Positions 1-12,750 of a stretch of DNA of 64,000 nt are shown piece after piece. The first letter of the stretch is position 1. Every line of letters begins with the position of its first letter. Below the pieces are notes generated by a model. It did no database searches, was not told the DNA's origin, and worked only from the letters and a program-made list of their open reading frames with translations. The stretch comes from Poecilobothrus nobilitatus (Eukaryota > Arthropoda > Insecta > Diptera > Dolichopodidae). Position numbers and translations under genes: made by a program. The stretch is taken from contig OX352774.1 of assembly GCA_947095535.1 (NCBI GenBank), positions 10,478,001-10,542,000 on the forward strand. The letters are read 5' to 3'.

Positions 1-130
1 TTCCCTATTAAAAATCGTAAAGTATGATAGGCCAGTACACTAGCGTATTTATGCAAATAATAAATTAATTTAAGTTACATATAAAATTTTCGAGTTAGGC
101 CTATTTTCATTTATATTTAGTAAATAAATA

Positions 131-170
131 CCGCACATCCGCACGGTACCGCACGGTACCGTTATACCGT
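131..170. repeat. Short direct repeat in a GC-richer patch
   Basis: The 10-mer GCACGGTACC occurs twice in immediate succession (141-150 and 151-160), followed by a related CCGTTATACCG. It stands out because the surrounding DNA is almost pure A/T. Each copy holds the palindrome GGTACC. Function is unknown; it may be an end fragment of a mobile element. Confidence 0.6.
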
Positions 171-322
171 TTTAATTATCACACATCCCGTTAAATATAA
201 TTTTAACAGAAAAAAAAAGCAGTACTATAAATTTTATTAAATTGAGTTACTTAAAACGTTCAACGGTTTCATTTCATTGTTTACATGCAAACAACATACG
301 ATATGACTGTTAGAGATATTTT

Positions 323-494
323 CTTTTTTTTTTTTTAATGCATTTCACTTCCACATAAATGTGGACAGGAAATTACACAGCCTTCCTGTTCTGGCGTGGC
401 TGTAAATGTCGTAAGGGGGAATAGCTCTTACGAATTGTGTGGGGTTCGAACTCACACTCCCTTGGTGTTTACAGCGTATTATATACGCTCTTGC
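323..494 (-). mobile_element. tRNA-derived SINE, minus strand, head truncated
   Basis: Read on the minus strand this is one of six copies of the same SINE in the window. It ends in a poly(A) tail (poly(T) on the plus strand from about 323). It has the terminal dyad CCACAT-TT-ATGTGG, the body with CGTAAG/CTTACG pairing, and the pol III B-box core GGTTCGAA in antisense form (GTTCGAAC). The A-box half of the tRNA-like head is missing beyond the AAGAGCGTA segment, so the copy is 5'-truncated or eroded. No target duplication is visible. Confidence 0.85.
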
Positions 495-1484
495 TTATTT
501 TTAACTAAGGGCACGCTCTTCTAACTAAGGACATAATACTCATATTTAGGTTATATTTTTCCCGATTCCAATACTTTTCTTATTCTACAACATAATATCC
601 GAGTAAGCAAATAAAATAAGCGTAAATACGCGACAAAAATAACAAAAGCAACAATAACAAAATCTTATTTCTAAATAAATAAAATATAATATAGAACGAT
701 ATGAAAACAAAACAAAAAAAAAACAAAAATAAACACTTTCAGACTTAATTCAACCGGCTTTCAGACTAATTAAAAAGTCATCTTTTTTGAAATGTTTTTT
801 ATGTGACAACTTTGTATTGTATACTGTATGTCTGTATATTAGTTATTGTAGTGGTAGTAAAATTGTGACAATAATTGTGTTCTATATTTTACAAATAACA
901 GAAATTAAATAAAAAATAATTTTTTAAAAATATTTTTGTCAAATATTTTTAAAAATATGGGTTTTACTCGGATATCGGTCAACTAGAAAAAAAAAACATT
1001 ATTTTTGGTTTATTTATTTTTAAAAATTCACGTTTTTATGATTTGGTAAATTATTATTATGATTTATAATATTTATATTTAATAACATTTGAAAAGTTTA
1101 TTACGTTATTAAAAATAAAAATAAAAAAAAATAAAACAGTAATTTACAAGAAAATTACATTAAAAAGATTGTAACAACTGAGCTAATAAAGATATTCTAT
1201 TAAAAAAATAAAAACTATCATAATGAGATTTTACATTTACACTCAATAAGTCATAATAAGCAGTAAATAGTTAATATTTCAATATGTCATAGGCATTTCA
1301 TTACAATTTAACACACAGTTTAAACCCACAATTAAAAACTATTGATTTATAAAGTCTGCATAAATGGTTGTCAAATTACCTTAATGAAACAAAAAAATTT
1401 AGTACCTATGTGTAGATGTCAAATTGAAAGAAAGAACTTATAAGTTTATTTTCTATTTCTAAAGGTGATTTCACGAAAATTTAA
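495..1484. other. A+T-rich DNA, nothing recognised
   Basis: Dense A/T runs with stop codons in all frames. I see no gene, no tandem array and no recognisable element end. Confidence 0.6.
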
Positions 1485-2125
1485 GATTTCGCGAAAATTT
1501 AAAACTTTAAACGCCGCTAAGGACAGATGGTCTCAAATCAAAATCATGAGAATCCAATTAGAGGCAACCTTGGTATCGACAATACACTGGTACAGTGGAC
1601 AAGCACAAAAAAAAGTGAAAATTCTGTAACGAAAACATCTCGACAAAACACATATTCAAAGAGTGCAGTTTATACCGAAGACGTCAAAACATCAACACAT
1701 TGAATACAATAACCAACGATGACATCATAGAAATAATCAGGGTCTGCAAGGACTTCGGCATATGGGAAAAAATCTAAACATCAGAACCAAAACGATGGAA
1801 GACATCCAAAACACAACAACAAATGAAACACAAGAATGAAGTGTGAGTCTTAAAAATTAATATTCTGTATTAAACCAAAACAAAGTTAGACACCAAAGAA
1901 CAAGTACACAACACCAATAAAGAAAAATCAAAATGAAAAGCGAGCCTGGGTCGCTCTTCCGCTTTACTCAGAATTACTGAATTAACTAGTAATGGAACAG
2001 TGGTGGGCGCCGACCCAGGCTGTAAATAGGGAGGGATGACCCCATTGCGATTCCCCCGTAATGGACAACGAACATGAATTTGAAGCTCATGTATTGTACC
2101 CTTTTAGTATTAAAAAATAAACTTT
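1485..2125. other. Less A+T-rich patch of unknown origin, possible decayed retroelement 3' end
   Basis: This 640-bp patch has mixed base composition and contrasts sharply with both flanks. It has no frame open over a useful length. It carries an 11-bp perfect inverted repeat (1943-2021) and ends with an AATAAA signal at about 2116 in an A-rich stretch. Mixed composition plus a terminal poly(A) signal fits the 3' part of an old LINE or a processed transcript read on the plus strand. This is inference: no protein motif was recognised. Confidence 0.35.
1943..2021. repeat. 11-bp perfect inverted repeat (stem-loop)
   Basis: AGCCTGGGTCG (1943-1953) pairs perfectly with CGACCCAGGCT (2011-2021) across a 57-nt loop. 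The arms are GC-rich, which is rare in this window, so chance pairing is unlikely. It may be an RNA structure of the surrounding decayed element. Confidence 0.7.
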
Positions 2126-2551
2126 GTTGAATGAATTATCTTTTATGTTTATAAAAATTGTTAATTTGTAAAATGAATTATTCGTATTTTTTCGTCAAAT
2201 TAATTAACTAATTATTGTTATAAGTTGTAAACATAACCACACCCGACAGGGAAAGGTTATTTTACTTCTCGTACACATTATATGAAAGCACGAAAATTAA
2301 TAAATAAATAAATACTAATTTAATAATTTTTTTTTTGTAATATTTAAAAACTCTCATCTAAATTCTCTCATTTTCCATAAATTTCTACTAAATCTAATTT
2401 ATCTTCTTTATTAACATTTTCTGTTTTGCTTTTGTTTACTTGTTTCCTGTTCTCCCCAAAAATGTTTGAATTAAATAAACAACTTTAAGGAATACTCAAA
2501 GTAAATATCAATTTATTGAAGAATTTGTTTTCAATAATGCAAAGCATGCTA
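2126..2551. other. A+T-rich DNA, nothing recognised
   Basis: Unstructured A/T-rich sequence between the mixed-composition patch and the next SINE. No supported feature. Confidence 0.6.
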
Positions 2552-2736
2552 GGGACCTCGGTGGCCTAGTTAAAATACGCTGTAAACACCGAGGGAGTGT
2601 GGGTTCGAATCCCACACACGTCGTAAGAGTTATTGCCCCTTACGACATTTACAGTCACGCCTGTAAAGGAAAGGCTGTGTAATTTCCTGTTCACATTTAT
2701 GTGGCAGAGAAATGCACTAAAAAAAAAATAAAAAAA
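2552..2736 (+). mobile_element. tRNA-derived SINE, plus strand, A-box deletion
   Basis: The head begins GGGACCTCGGTGGCCTAG. It lacks about 11 bases (GGATAAGAGCG in other copies), so the pol III A box is broken. The B box GGTTCGAATCC is intact. The body keeps the GTCGTAAG/CTTACGAC pairing, and the 3' end has CACATTTATGTGG followed by an A-rich tail. CATGCT on the left (2545-2550) recurs just after the tail (2737-2742) and may be a short, partly decayed target duplication. An open frame on the opposite strand here is only a shadow of the repeat. Confidence 0.9.
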
Positions 2737-2934
2737 CATGCTGACTGGCGGTAAAGTTGTTCTCAATATGATTTAAATAAAAAAATATCCTTTATCTATT
2801 TTGAAAATATCCTTACACCTATTTATATTTGTATAATAAAGAAAATTGGATTAACGAAAAGAATTACCTTTCTAAATGTTATAAGATAAATTAACCATAT
2901 GGTAATTACAGTTTAATTGTAGTATTATTATTTC

Positions 2935-3130
2935 CAATTAATTGTATGACAGCTATTCAAACCTGTTGTGAAATTTTGCAGGAATCGTTGGCATATACAT
3001 AACTTAACTTCTTATGACAAAATTTCAAATAACCAACTTAATTAAACAGTGGTTTATGCTCATATAAAAAACAAGTTGTATGGCAGCTGCTTGAACCGAC
3101 TGATTGAACTTCAATGGCAATGGTTCAATT
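2935..3130. mobile_element. Fragment of a diverged dipteran-type repeat
   Basis: TGTATGGCAGCTGCTTGAACC near 3077 and a weaker ATGACAGCTATTC near 2945 resemble a 'TATGGCAGCTAT' motif that recurs in non-coding transposon fragments of fly genomes (from memory, not searched). Boundaries are not visible. No protein is encoded. Confidence 0.3.
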
Positions 3131-3330
3131 TCAATTGCAAAGGAATATAAAAATGAAAAGGTAAAAATTTCACGAATCCATTATCCAGCTTCATTAATTT
3201 TTCAGTTATCGTCCAGACGATTGCACGCACATAGCTGTCATAAACCTAATTCTATATACGCTTATTATACCAAAAAAAAAAACTTTGGTTATTTGCGACT
3301 TACAGGTACTTTTTAATATATTAAACTTTT

Positions 3331-5165
3331 TCTCTCTGTTCATCTAAAAATTTATTTATAAAAAACATATAAAAAAAAACAATACTATAACTTGATTCCA
3401 ATAAAAAGTTTTATATTTAAAACTATTAAAATAATTTAAAAATAAATACTATTTATAATAAATTCAATACAATTTAAATACTATATACATATATACATAT
3501 ATTACATATATTATTTTTATTTATTTTAATGAATTATACACCATCATATTGTCAAAAAATTGTCACGAAAAGTTTAATACGATCATCAGATTTTATATTG
3601 GCTTAACCATAAATTACAATTTTCTGTATGCTTTTCCTTTTTTAATTTGGAATTTTTCTCTACAATTTTAGTTTTTTTTCTTTTTCAAACGTAAAACAAA
3701 AAAAAAAAAAAGTTAATTCTGTACAAAATTGAAATATTGAAAATAATAAAATATATTATACAGATGTGTAGAAATATTTCTTGTTTTTATTTTAAATATT
3801 TGAAAAATGTCCGGTACACGCTTTAATATCTCACTTTCAAGGTTTTTCATCAGTTTTTTTTTTTTTTTTTTTTTTTTGAAAAATTTAAAAAAAAAATTTC
3901 AGAATTTTTCCTTGTCATTATTTTTGTTTTTGTTTTTGTTCTCATATTCTTAATAATGAAGTTTTTCCCGTTGCTCGTGGACATTCTTTTGACCCAATCA
4001 AACATTAGAAATAAACAGCAACAAAATATGGAATTCTTTTTTGACCACAATAAAACGAAAGAAAAGAAGCACAAATTCGTAGAAAAATTGTTTTTCTTTG
4101 CTTCAATATTTGGTTTTTTTTTTTTTTGTTTTTTTTTTTGTTTTTTTTTTTGTTTAGTTCTATCTTTGTTCTATAGTCTACAAACTACAATACTTTGTCT
4201 GGAGATGCTAAAAATGTTCTTTTACTTCATCATTTTCTATTCTTGTCTTTTTAATCTATTTTCTCTCGTTTTTTTTTTTTTTTTTTTTTTGTTGTGTTTT
4301 ATAAAAAACCCATGTCACATAAAATTTCAAAGTTTTTCCAATTTTTTATTACTTAAAAGTTCTTATTGTTATCTTTTGTTGTGCTCTTTTTGGCATGAGT
4401 TTTATGCTGTTCAGGTTCTTAACACTTTGTGCAATTAATCAGATAAAAAGTGAATGCATGATATGAAAAAAAATAAAAAAAAAAAAAACATGTACTAAAA
4501 AAAAACAAAAAACACAACTTTTATTGTTGCAGACAGATTTTGTTAGGTAGAGTCAAAACTGAATAGAATATCAAATTATATACACATATATGAAAGAGTT
4601 AAACATTTTTTACTTTGTAAAAATACAATCATAAGATCCTCCGAATTAGATAAGGATTAACGTTAAGAAAAAAGAAAAAAGCATTTAGAGACTTTTTTGT
4701 CTATGATAAATATTCTGAAATAAAAAAAAAAACGAACAATGATTATAGATTATGTTTTTTTTTTTTTGTTTTGTTGTAACTTTCAACGTCGAAATTTAAT
4801 AACTATAATTAGTTTTAAAATTTTAATCCTGCTTTTTATAAAATTTATAATTGTAATCACATTCTATTTAAAACAAAAAAATAACACGTAAGGAAAAATA
4901 AATATTTTGCTCCTATAAATAGGTTGTTTTGTCCAATATATTAACCTATACTATATATGGTTGATTTATTATTGAAATATTCAAATTAATTAATTACTTG
5001 AAATTATTAATTAATTTTTACGGGGATATTAAACCAATCACCAAAACAACTCTATATAAAATAACATTTTTTAGCTGATTTTTAAGCAATTCGAGATCTA
5101 AACAACGATAGAAAGTTGAGAAATATGTTGTGTCTAAGAAATTACTAGAATCGAAGAAAAGGAAA
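3331..5165. other. A+T-rich low-complexity DNA with long poly(T) runs
   Basis: It contains a 24-T run (3854-3877), a T-tract broken by single G residues about every 12 bases (about 4114-4152) and a 20-T run near 4271-4290. The open frame across 3956-4438 codes mostly for Phe from these T-tracts and is not a gene. Nothing else is recognised. Confidence 0.65.
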
Positions 5166-5350
5166 TGGCGAGTAATCTCGCTAAAGGTCGGTTCCCATTT
5201 CCTACTACACCGGTAGATGGTTTAGCTATACCGTTACAACGTACTTTTATTTCCACTGTACCGACGTCAGATGTGACAACACCGTATTTTTATTATATTA
5301 ATATCACGTTGTCTTCATGGTAATCTATTCACACATAATGTCGGATGTGA
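5166..5350. other. Mixed-composition patch, unassigned
   Basis: This patch is less A+T-rich than its surroundings. It contains near-repeats GTCAGATGTGA (about 5268) and GTCGGATGTGA (about 5341), and ATACCGTTACAACG (about 5229), which resembles the CCGTTATACCG near 160. It may be an eroded mobile element; no ends were found. Confidence 0.3.
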
Positions 5351-8300
5351 TTTTTTTTTTTCATCCGTGAGTTTTATTTTGTAATTTTTTATATTTAATA
5401 TAAAAACACAAATAAAAATATTTATATGTTTAATAATTTTCTACTATAACTACAGTTGAATAATCAAAGGCTTACTGAAACACTAATGATTTCATAAACT
5501 GAAGCTTAATCAAATATAAATAATAAATGACTTAATGGATGCCCTATGGTCCTTATAGTGTTAGAAAAGATAAAAAAAAAAACCAATAACCTTTTATATT
5601 TTATTCATTTTGCAATTCAATAACTAATAATTTAATACCGTTTTTTAAAACTATTATAATATATGTATTAAAGGATAAAATTCTATAAAAGAAACAAAAG
5701 AAGTCATGCATATAGTATAAACTTTACACACTACGGGGACTATCTGAAAAAAAAAATTATCTGTAAAATAGTTATTGTTATATTAATTATTTTTTAGATG
5801 TCCGCGAATGAATATATATAGATAAGAGGGTTTAAAAGCTATGTATTTATTTATTTATTTATTTATTTATTATGACATCAGTATATACAAGTAATTCTAA
5901 TAATTCTTTATTCATCAGTTATTTAAAAAAGATGTTCTTTCTTATTTGTAACTTTTCACTGGTATCAACTGCTTATAGAATTTAAAAGTGATTTTGTAAT
6001 CATTAAATTCATATTTTCTTTCAAATACTTTTTCATACATCTCTCGTATTTTATTTATTAATATAATAAAACCGAAACTATAATAAAAAATGACGTATTA
6101 AGAAAATGGAAAATGTCGACAGAAAAATATCAAAATAATTTTGATAAGGTATTTTGTATTGTATTTGCATTATTAGTTATATAATGTCGCAATAACTTAC
6201 ATCATACCTATATCATACCAAAATGATTTTATATATATATGTATGCATGTACGTATGTATATGCAATTTTCAAGTACGAGGTAGTAAGTAGTTAAAACAT
6301 ATAAATTAGCACAAAATCTTGATAAATATATGGTAGAGCAATAACAATAGTTACTTAAAGAGACATAGACCTTAACAAAACTTTTAAATGCATATTATGT
6401 ACATACTTTTATATCTATGTAAAAAAAAAAACAACTACACTTTTTAGAACTTGAAGAAAATAATTTGTAAAAAATATAAAAATTGAAAAAAAGTGAAGAA
6501 ATATCAAAAAAAAAATGTTTATTTTTTTCTTCGTTAAAAGCAAGTGAATAAAGGAAAATAATATTCAATGTCGATTTTATTGTATATATTTTTCGTTCCT
6601 ATTTCTTCTTTGTTCCTTTACTTCATCCTTATATCTTAAGTTTAAATAGTATTTGATACATGTATGGTTTGTACATAATACACGTATATCATTTTATTAA
6701 ATGTATTGAAAGATAGCAATAAACAAAAAAAAAAATAAAAAATGTCGCAGTCACAGGTGAATTCACTCTATTATATTTTGTTTCTCTCTTCATCTACATA
6801 AGTAGATATACTTGTATTGTAGGTACTAACTATTTGGAAATTGGAAGTGATTTTTTGTTACGATTTCTTGTATTGGTTTTTATTTTTTTTTTTTTTATAC
6901 TTCAGTCAGTTCAGCAGGTGTAAAAATTTAATTTCAATATTTTTATCGATAATATATTTATATATATAATATGTAAAAGCAAAAAGCCACTTTTGATTTT
7001 CAATTTGTTTTTTTTTTTTTATGAATCTTTTACCAAATTGATTCATTCATTTATACCTACATATACCTACCTACATACATACACATACACATTTGTATCT
7101 GTTTCAAATTGAAATATGAAACAATTTATACATGCTTCAAACCATTCAGAAAATATTGACATTTATATTTATTAAAAAACAACATATAAGAGGTATATTC
7201 ATATGTATGTATATGTATATAAATTAATATGAATGTACCATAAGAGTCAAAAGTAAGTGGACATCCATCATTTTGATAAAATAAAGGATTATTCAACACA
7301 AAAATTATAATTTAAGGTTTAGCCAATTACACAATTTTAAGTGTTACATAGTAGGTAAGTCGTTTATTATTTTTTTTTTTTTTGGTTTCCATTTATTAGA
7401 ATTTATTATACTTAAATGGAAGTTTAAAATTTGTACTGATAATAATATTAATATGATGTAAAGGAGTATGAGTTTTAATGAAAAAAACCTTTGGTTTTAG
7501 AGGAACATTGCAAAAAGTTCAAATTTTTTAGGTTAGATTAATGTTAAACCAAGATAATATTATGCTGAAGAAAATGGTTGAAGTATACTTTTCAGTGAAA
7601 ATACTGAAAAGTATTAGAATCTAGTGTCTCACAATCTCATTTTTTAAAATCTCCATTTTTAAAACTTTGCGTGTCAAAATTTTGTGTTTTCACGATATTT
7701 TTTAAAAATTCCGCGAAAAAGTTAAAATACAAAAACACAAGAATCATTAGAAGCCAGTCTTTTTGTTGAAAAAAAAAATGTCGGATTTCAACATTTTTTT
7801 TAAGTATATTTTAGAGCAAGTTACAAAATCAGCTCTCATCAATCACGAAATATATATGTCACAAATATAATTAGGAGGATTTTAGAATTATACGAAATCA
7901 GGGTTCCAATATTTTGCATAGCGAAATTTGGGGTGGTAACACCCATTATTTTAAATGGCTTGTTGTTGAAATTTTATCAAAGTAATTATATCTGTTAAAA
8001 AATATTTATGACTATATTTCGTTTTAAAAATGAAATAAAACTAAAAATAAAAAGTCGTTGACCTTTGCTTTATTTCAAATATAAATTTGAAATAACATCA
8101 AAAAAAGTGGATTTCAGCTTTATTCATTCGGTTTTATTTCAGGTACCTCTTAATGCAAAACATTATTTGGTTTTAAAACAGGAGATGTTGAGACATGAGA
8201 TTTTAATAAACGAAATTTCGTAGCCAACCCGAAAAGAAATAGTACATACATACATAAATTATTGACATCTGTTTATAAACATGAAAAATATCTTTCTTCT

Positions 8301-9925
8301 TTAGACTAAAAAAAAAAAATGAATCTTATAAATTATTTAATTAGGGCATAATGCCTGATAGTTATATAAAATCTGTGCATAAAGTACTTAAAATTTTCAA
8401 TACTATATTTTTACTTTAGACACTCATAGTATATTTGAACATCAATATTTGCATATGAAAATAATACAGTGATACTTACTCTTATTTATTATTCTTAAAT
8501 TAAATATTCGCTTATAATCTTACAAAATGTATAACACTAACTAGACATTTGCAGAATGCAATGATTTTACTTGAAACTGGTTAACACTAAGCAGCTTATA
8601 AACTTTTTACATTTGTATATATAAATGTACAGTATATATGTTTATACGCAGTATATAGTTTGAAGAAGATGAAATCATTTAATGCAAATCGAAATCACAA
8701 AATCCAATTCAAATTGTGTGGTCAAAAAATTGAATAATCTTCGATGGATCAAAATCACATACTAGAAAAGAAAGATATTTTTCAAGCCAAAAGAAACCGC
8801 TCTCCGTTGTCATAAATAGAAAGTAACTCCTGTAACAAATGTGGCTTCCACTGGTGATGTTATTGGTGCAGATAAGATACAATAATTCAAAAATTCAAAA
8901 TTTGTTGTTTTACAGGCATTGAATCTATAAACAGGGATTCAAAAGAATTTTCGAAAATCGCATAATGGCAACGGTCAATAAAGCTATAAGATGGGGTTCT
9001 TTATAATAATTATAAAGGCCTTATTTTTTCTTTTTAGACAATATATGTATGTCTTATAAATTTTAAATAAAGTCTATACACTACAAATATGGAGTGTACT
9101 GTTTGCAAAGGAAAAAAAAAAATAATATTTAATTGAATGGAAGCGAATGGAAATATGATTGCAATGGTTTTTGACTGCAAAATAAATGAAAAATAAATAA
9201 AAAGAATAAGAACAAAAGAAAAGTTTTTTAATAAAAAAATCAAAAAATTGAACTGAATGAAAAATTGAAAATTAATAATATCAAATTACAGGTATTTCAG
9301 AATATATATCTATAGATATAAAAAAAAATATTTAAATTTTAAATGCACCAACTATTATTGCAAAGATTGTAATATTTCAAAAATGAAAAAGAAATTATAT
9401 ATGAATTAAATATGACAGAGATAAATGAAAAAGAACAATTAAAAAATATATCAAATCTCCACTTAAAAAACAAATGGAGATGATCATTTTAATTATATAT
9501 AAACATTTATAAGAAAAAATATATATATATATATACATTACAGGTAAAATATTTTTATAATCTTTTAAATTTACGTTAGATGTATGATAAAATAAGTATG
9601 AAAAAAAAAATGTTCTTGAAGAATTTTGCAATATAAAACCCTTTGACAGAAAAAAAGAAATAAGTAATAAAGAAATTAAAAAATTACTTAAATAAATAGA
9701 TCCCCCCCCCTTCCTTCGACGGAAATAAGTAATTGAACTAATTAAATTCTTTCTTAATTAATTAATTGAATAGTTTTATATCAGAATTACTATTCAATTT
9801 ACCTCATCATTATTAGTTACATTTAGTGAAAGTCTTTTCATTTTCAAGCAGTAGTAAAATAAACTTTAATTATTCTAATACTGAATCAACAAAAAATATA
9901 TTTTTGCACTATGAAATATTCAATT
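5351..9925. other. A+T-rich DNA with simple repeats, no gene
   Basis: It contains an (ATTT)n tract (5844-5871), many TATGTATGTA tracts, a 9-C run (9702-9710) that is striking in this A/T background, and a mixed-composition stretch at about 8740-8890 with no usable frame. TACGAAATCAGGGTTCC at 7891-7907 is the reverse complement of a motif found at 15026 and 15239, so a diverged dispersed repeat is present. No coding region is supported. Confidence 0.6.
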
Positions 9926-10477
9926 AGATAAGGAAAACTAGAGTAATCTTCTCTTTTATAGAACTCCACCCTTCTATTACTCTTCTGTTCTGATGCTGAA
10001 GAACTATTTAAGACTTCAATCCTAATAATTAAAAAAAATCTTTTAAGTTCAGATCAATCCACCAGATAAGGAAAACTAGACTAATCTTCCCTCTTATAGA
10101 ACTCCACCCTTCTACTACTCTTCTGTTCTGATCCTGAAGAACTATTTAAGACTTCAATCCTAATAATTAAGGAAAATCTTTTAAGTTCAGATCAATCCAC
10201 CAGATAAGGAAAACTAGACTAATCTTCCCTCTTATAGAACTCCACCCTTCTACTACTCTTCTGTTCTGATCCTGAAGAACTATTTAAGACTTCAATCCTA
10301 ATAATTAAGGAAAATCTTTTAAGTTCAGATCAATCCACCAGATAAGGAAAACTAGACTAATCTTCCCTCTTATAGAACTTCACCCTTCTATTACTCTTCT
10401 GTTCTGATGCTGAAGAACTATTTAAGACTTCAATCCTAATAATTAAGGAAAATCTTTTAAGTTCAGATCAATCCACC

Positions 10478-11723
10478 AGATAAGGAAAACTAGACTAATC
10501 TTCCCTCTTATAGAACTCCACCCTTCTACTACTCTTCTGTTCTGATCCTGAAGAACTATTTAAGACTTCAATCCTAATAATTAAGGAAAATCTTTTAAGT
10601 TTAGATCAATCCACCAGATAAGGAAAACTAGACTAATCTTCCCTCTTATAAAACTCCACCCTTCTACTACTCTTCTGTTCTGATCCTGAAGAACTATTTA
10701 AGACTTCAATCCTAATAATTAAGGAAAATCTTTTAAGTTCAGATCAATCCACCAGATAAGGAAAACTAGACTAATCTTCCCTCTTATAGAACTTCACCCT
10801 TCTATTACTCTTCTGTTCTGATGTTGAAGAACTATTTAAGACTTCAATCCTAATAATTAAGGAAAATCTTTTAAGTTCAGATCAATCCACCAAATAAGGA
10901 AAACTAAACTAATCTTCCCTCTTATAGAACTCCACCCTTCTATTACTCTTCTGTTCTGATGCTGAAGAACTATTTAGGACTTCAATCCTAATAATTAAAA
11001 AAAATCTTTTAAGTTCAGATCAATCCACCAGATAAGGAAAACTAGACTAATCTTCCCTCTTATAGAACTCCACCCTTCTATTGCTCTTCTGTTCTGATAC
11101 TGAAGAACTATTTAAGACTTCAAACCTAATAATTAAAAAAAATCTTTTAAGTTCAGATCAATCCACCAGATAAGAAAAACTAGACTAATCTTCCCTCTTA
11201 TAGAACTCCACCCTTCTATTACTCTTCTGTTCTGATGCTGAAGAACTATTTAGGACTTCAATCCTAATAATTAAAAAAAATCTTTTAAGTTCAGATCAAT
11301 CCACCAGATAAGGAAAACTAGACTAATCTTCCCTCTTATAGAACTCCACCCTTCTATTACTCTTCTGTTCTGATACTGAAGAACTATTTAAGACTTCAAT
11401 CCTAATATAATTAAGGAAAATCTTTTAAGTTCAGATCAATCCACCAAATAAGGAAAACTAGACTAATCTTCCCTCTTATAGAACTTCACCCTTCTATTAC
11501 TCTTCTGTTCTGATCCTGAAGAACTATTTAAGACTTCAATCCTAATAATTAAGGAAAATCTTTTAAGTTGAGATCAATCCACCAAATAAGGAAAACTAGA
11601 CTATAATCTTCCCTCTTATAGAACTCCACCCTTCTATTACTCTTCTGTTCTGATCCTGAAGAACTATTTAAGACTTCAATCCTAATAATTAAGGAAAATC
11701 TTTTAAGTTCAGATCAATCCACC
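10478..11723. repeat. Higher-order repeat, first 9-unit block (1246 bp)
   Basis: Rare variants occur in the same order here and 1246 bp downstream. They are TTTAGATC, CTTATAAAACTCC, CAAATAAGGAAAACTAAAC, CAAACCTAAT and the AATATAATTAAGG insertion unit. For example, CTTATAAAACTCC is at 10645 and 11891, and CAAACCTAAT is at 11121 and 12367. Nine units plus two 2-bp insertions give 1246 bp. The unit to the left (10340) does not match its counterpart at 11584, which sets the left border. Confidence 0.9.
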
Positions 11724-12750
11724 AGATAAGGAAAACTAGACTAATCTTCCCTCTTATAGAACTCCACCCTTCTACTACTCTTCTGTTCTGATCCTGAAGA
11801 ACTATTTAAGACTTCAATCCTAATAATTAAGGAAAATCTTTTAAGTTTAGATCAATCCACCAGATAAGGAAAACTAGACTAATCTTCCCTCTTATAAAAC
11901 TCCACCCTTCTACTACTCTTCTGTTCTGATCCTGAAGAACTATTTAAGACTTCAATCCTAATAATTAAGGAAAATCTTTTAAGTTCAGATCAATCCACCA
12001 GATAAGGAAAACTAGACTAATCTTCCCTCTTATAGAACTTCACCCTTCTATTACTCTTCTGTTCTGATGCTGAAGAACTATTTAAGACTTCAATCCTAAT
12101 AATTAAGGAAAATCTTTTAAGTTCAGATCAATCCACCAAATAAGGAAAACTAAACTAATCTTCCCTCTTATAGAACTCCACCCTTCTATTACTCTTCTGT
12201 TCTGATGCTGAAGAACTATTTAGGACTTCAATCCTAATAATTAAAAAAAATCTTTTAAGTTCAGATCAATCCACCAGATAAGGAAAACTAGACTAATCTT
12301 CCCTCTTATAGAACTCCACCCTTCTATTGCTCTTCTGTTCTGATACTGAAGAACTATTTAAGACTTCAAACCTAATAATTAAAAAAAATCTTTTAAGTTC
12401 AGATCAATCCACCAGATAAGAAAAACTAGACTAATCTTCCCTCTTATAGAACTCCACCCTTCTATTACTCTTCTGTTCTGATGCTGAAGAACTATTTAGG
12501 ACTTCAATCCTAATAATTAAAAAAAATCTTTTAAGTTCAGATCAATCCACCAGATAAGGAAAACTAGACTAATCTTCCCTCTTGTAGAACTCCACCCTTC
12601 TATTACTCTTCTGTTCTGATCCTGAAGAACTATTTAAGACTTCAATCCTAATATAATTAAGGAAAATCTTTTAAGTTCAGATCAATCCACCAAATAAGGA
12701 AAACTAGACTAATCTTCCCTCTTATAGAACTCCACCCTTCTATTACTCTT
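11724..12750. repeat. Higher-order repeat, second block
   Basis: This is a copy of the block starting at 10478, offset by 1246 bp, with only scattered substitutions. The match ends in the unit starting at 12692, where the 38-bp insertion appears at 12761 and the partner unit at 11446 lacks it. It was probably produced by unequal exchange or a single large tandem duplication. Confidence 0.88.

Noticed and set aside
2566..2766. 66-residue minus-strand frame, and a similar one at 29461-29688
   Set aside because: Both are antisense readings of SINE copies; the shared peptide NxxRGNNSYDVxxIRTHTPS follows from the repeat, not from a gene.
3850..4438. Overlapping open frames of 74 and 160 residues on opposite strands
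   Set aside because: Both are translations of long T/A tracts (Phe or Lys runs), lack any domain and show no gene-like composition.
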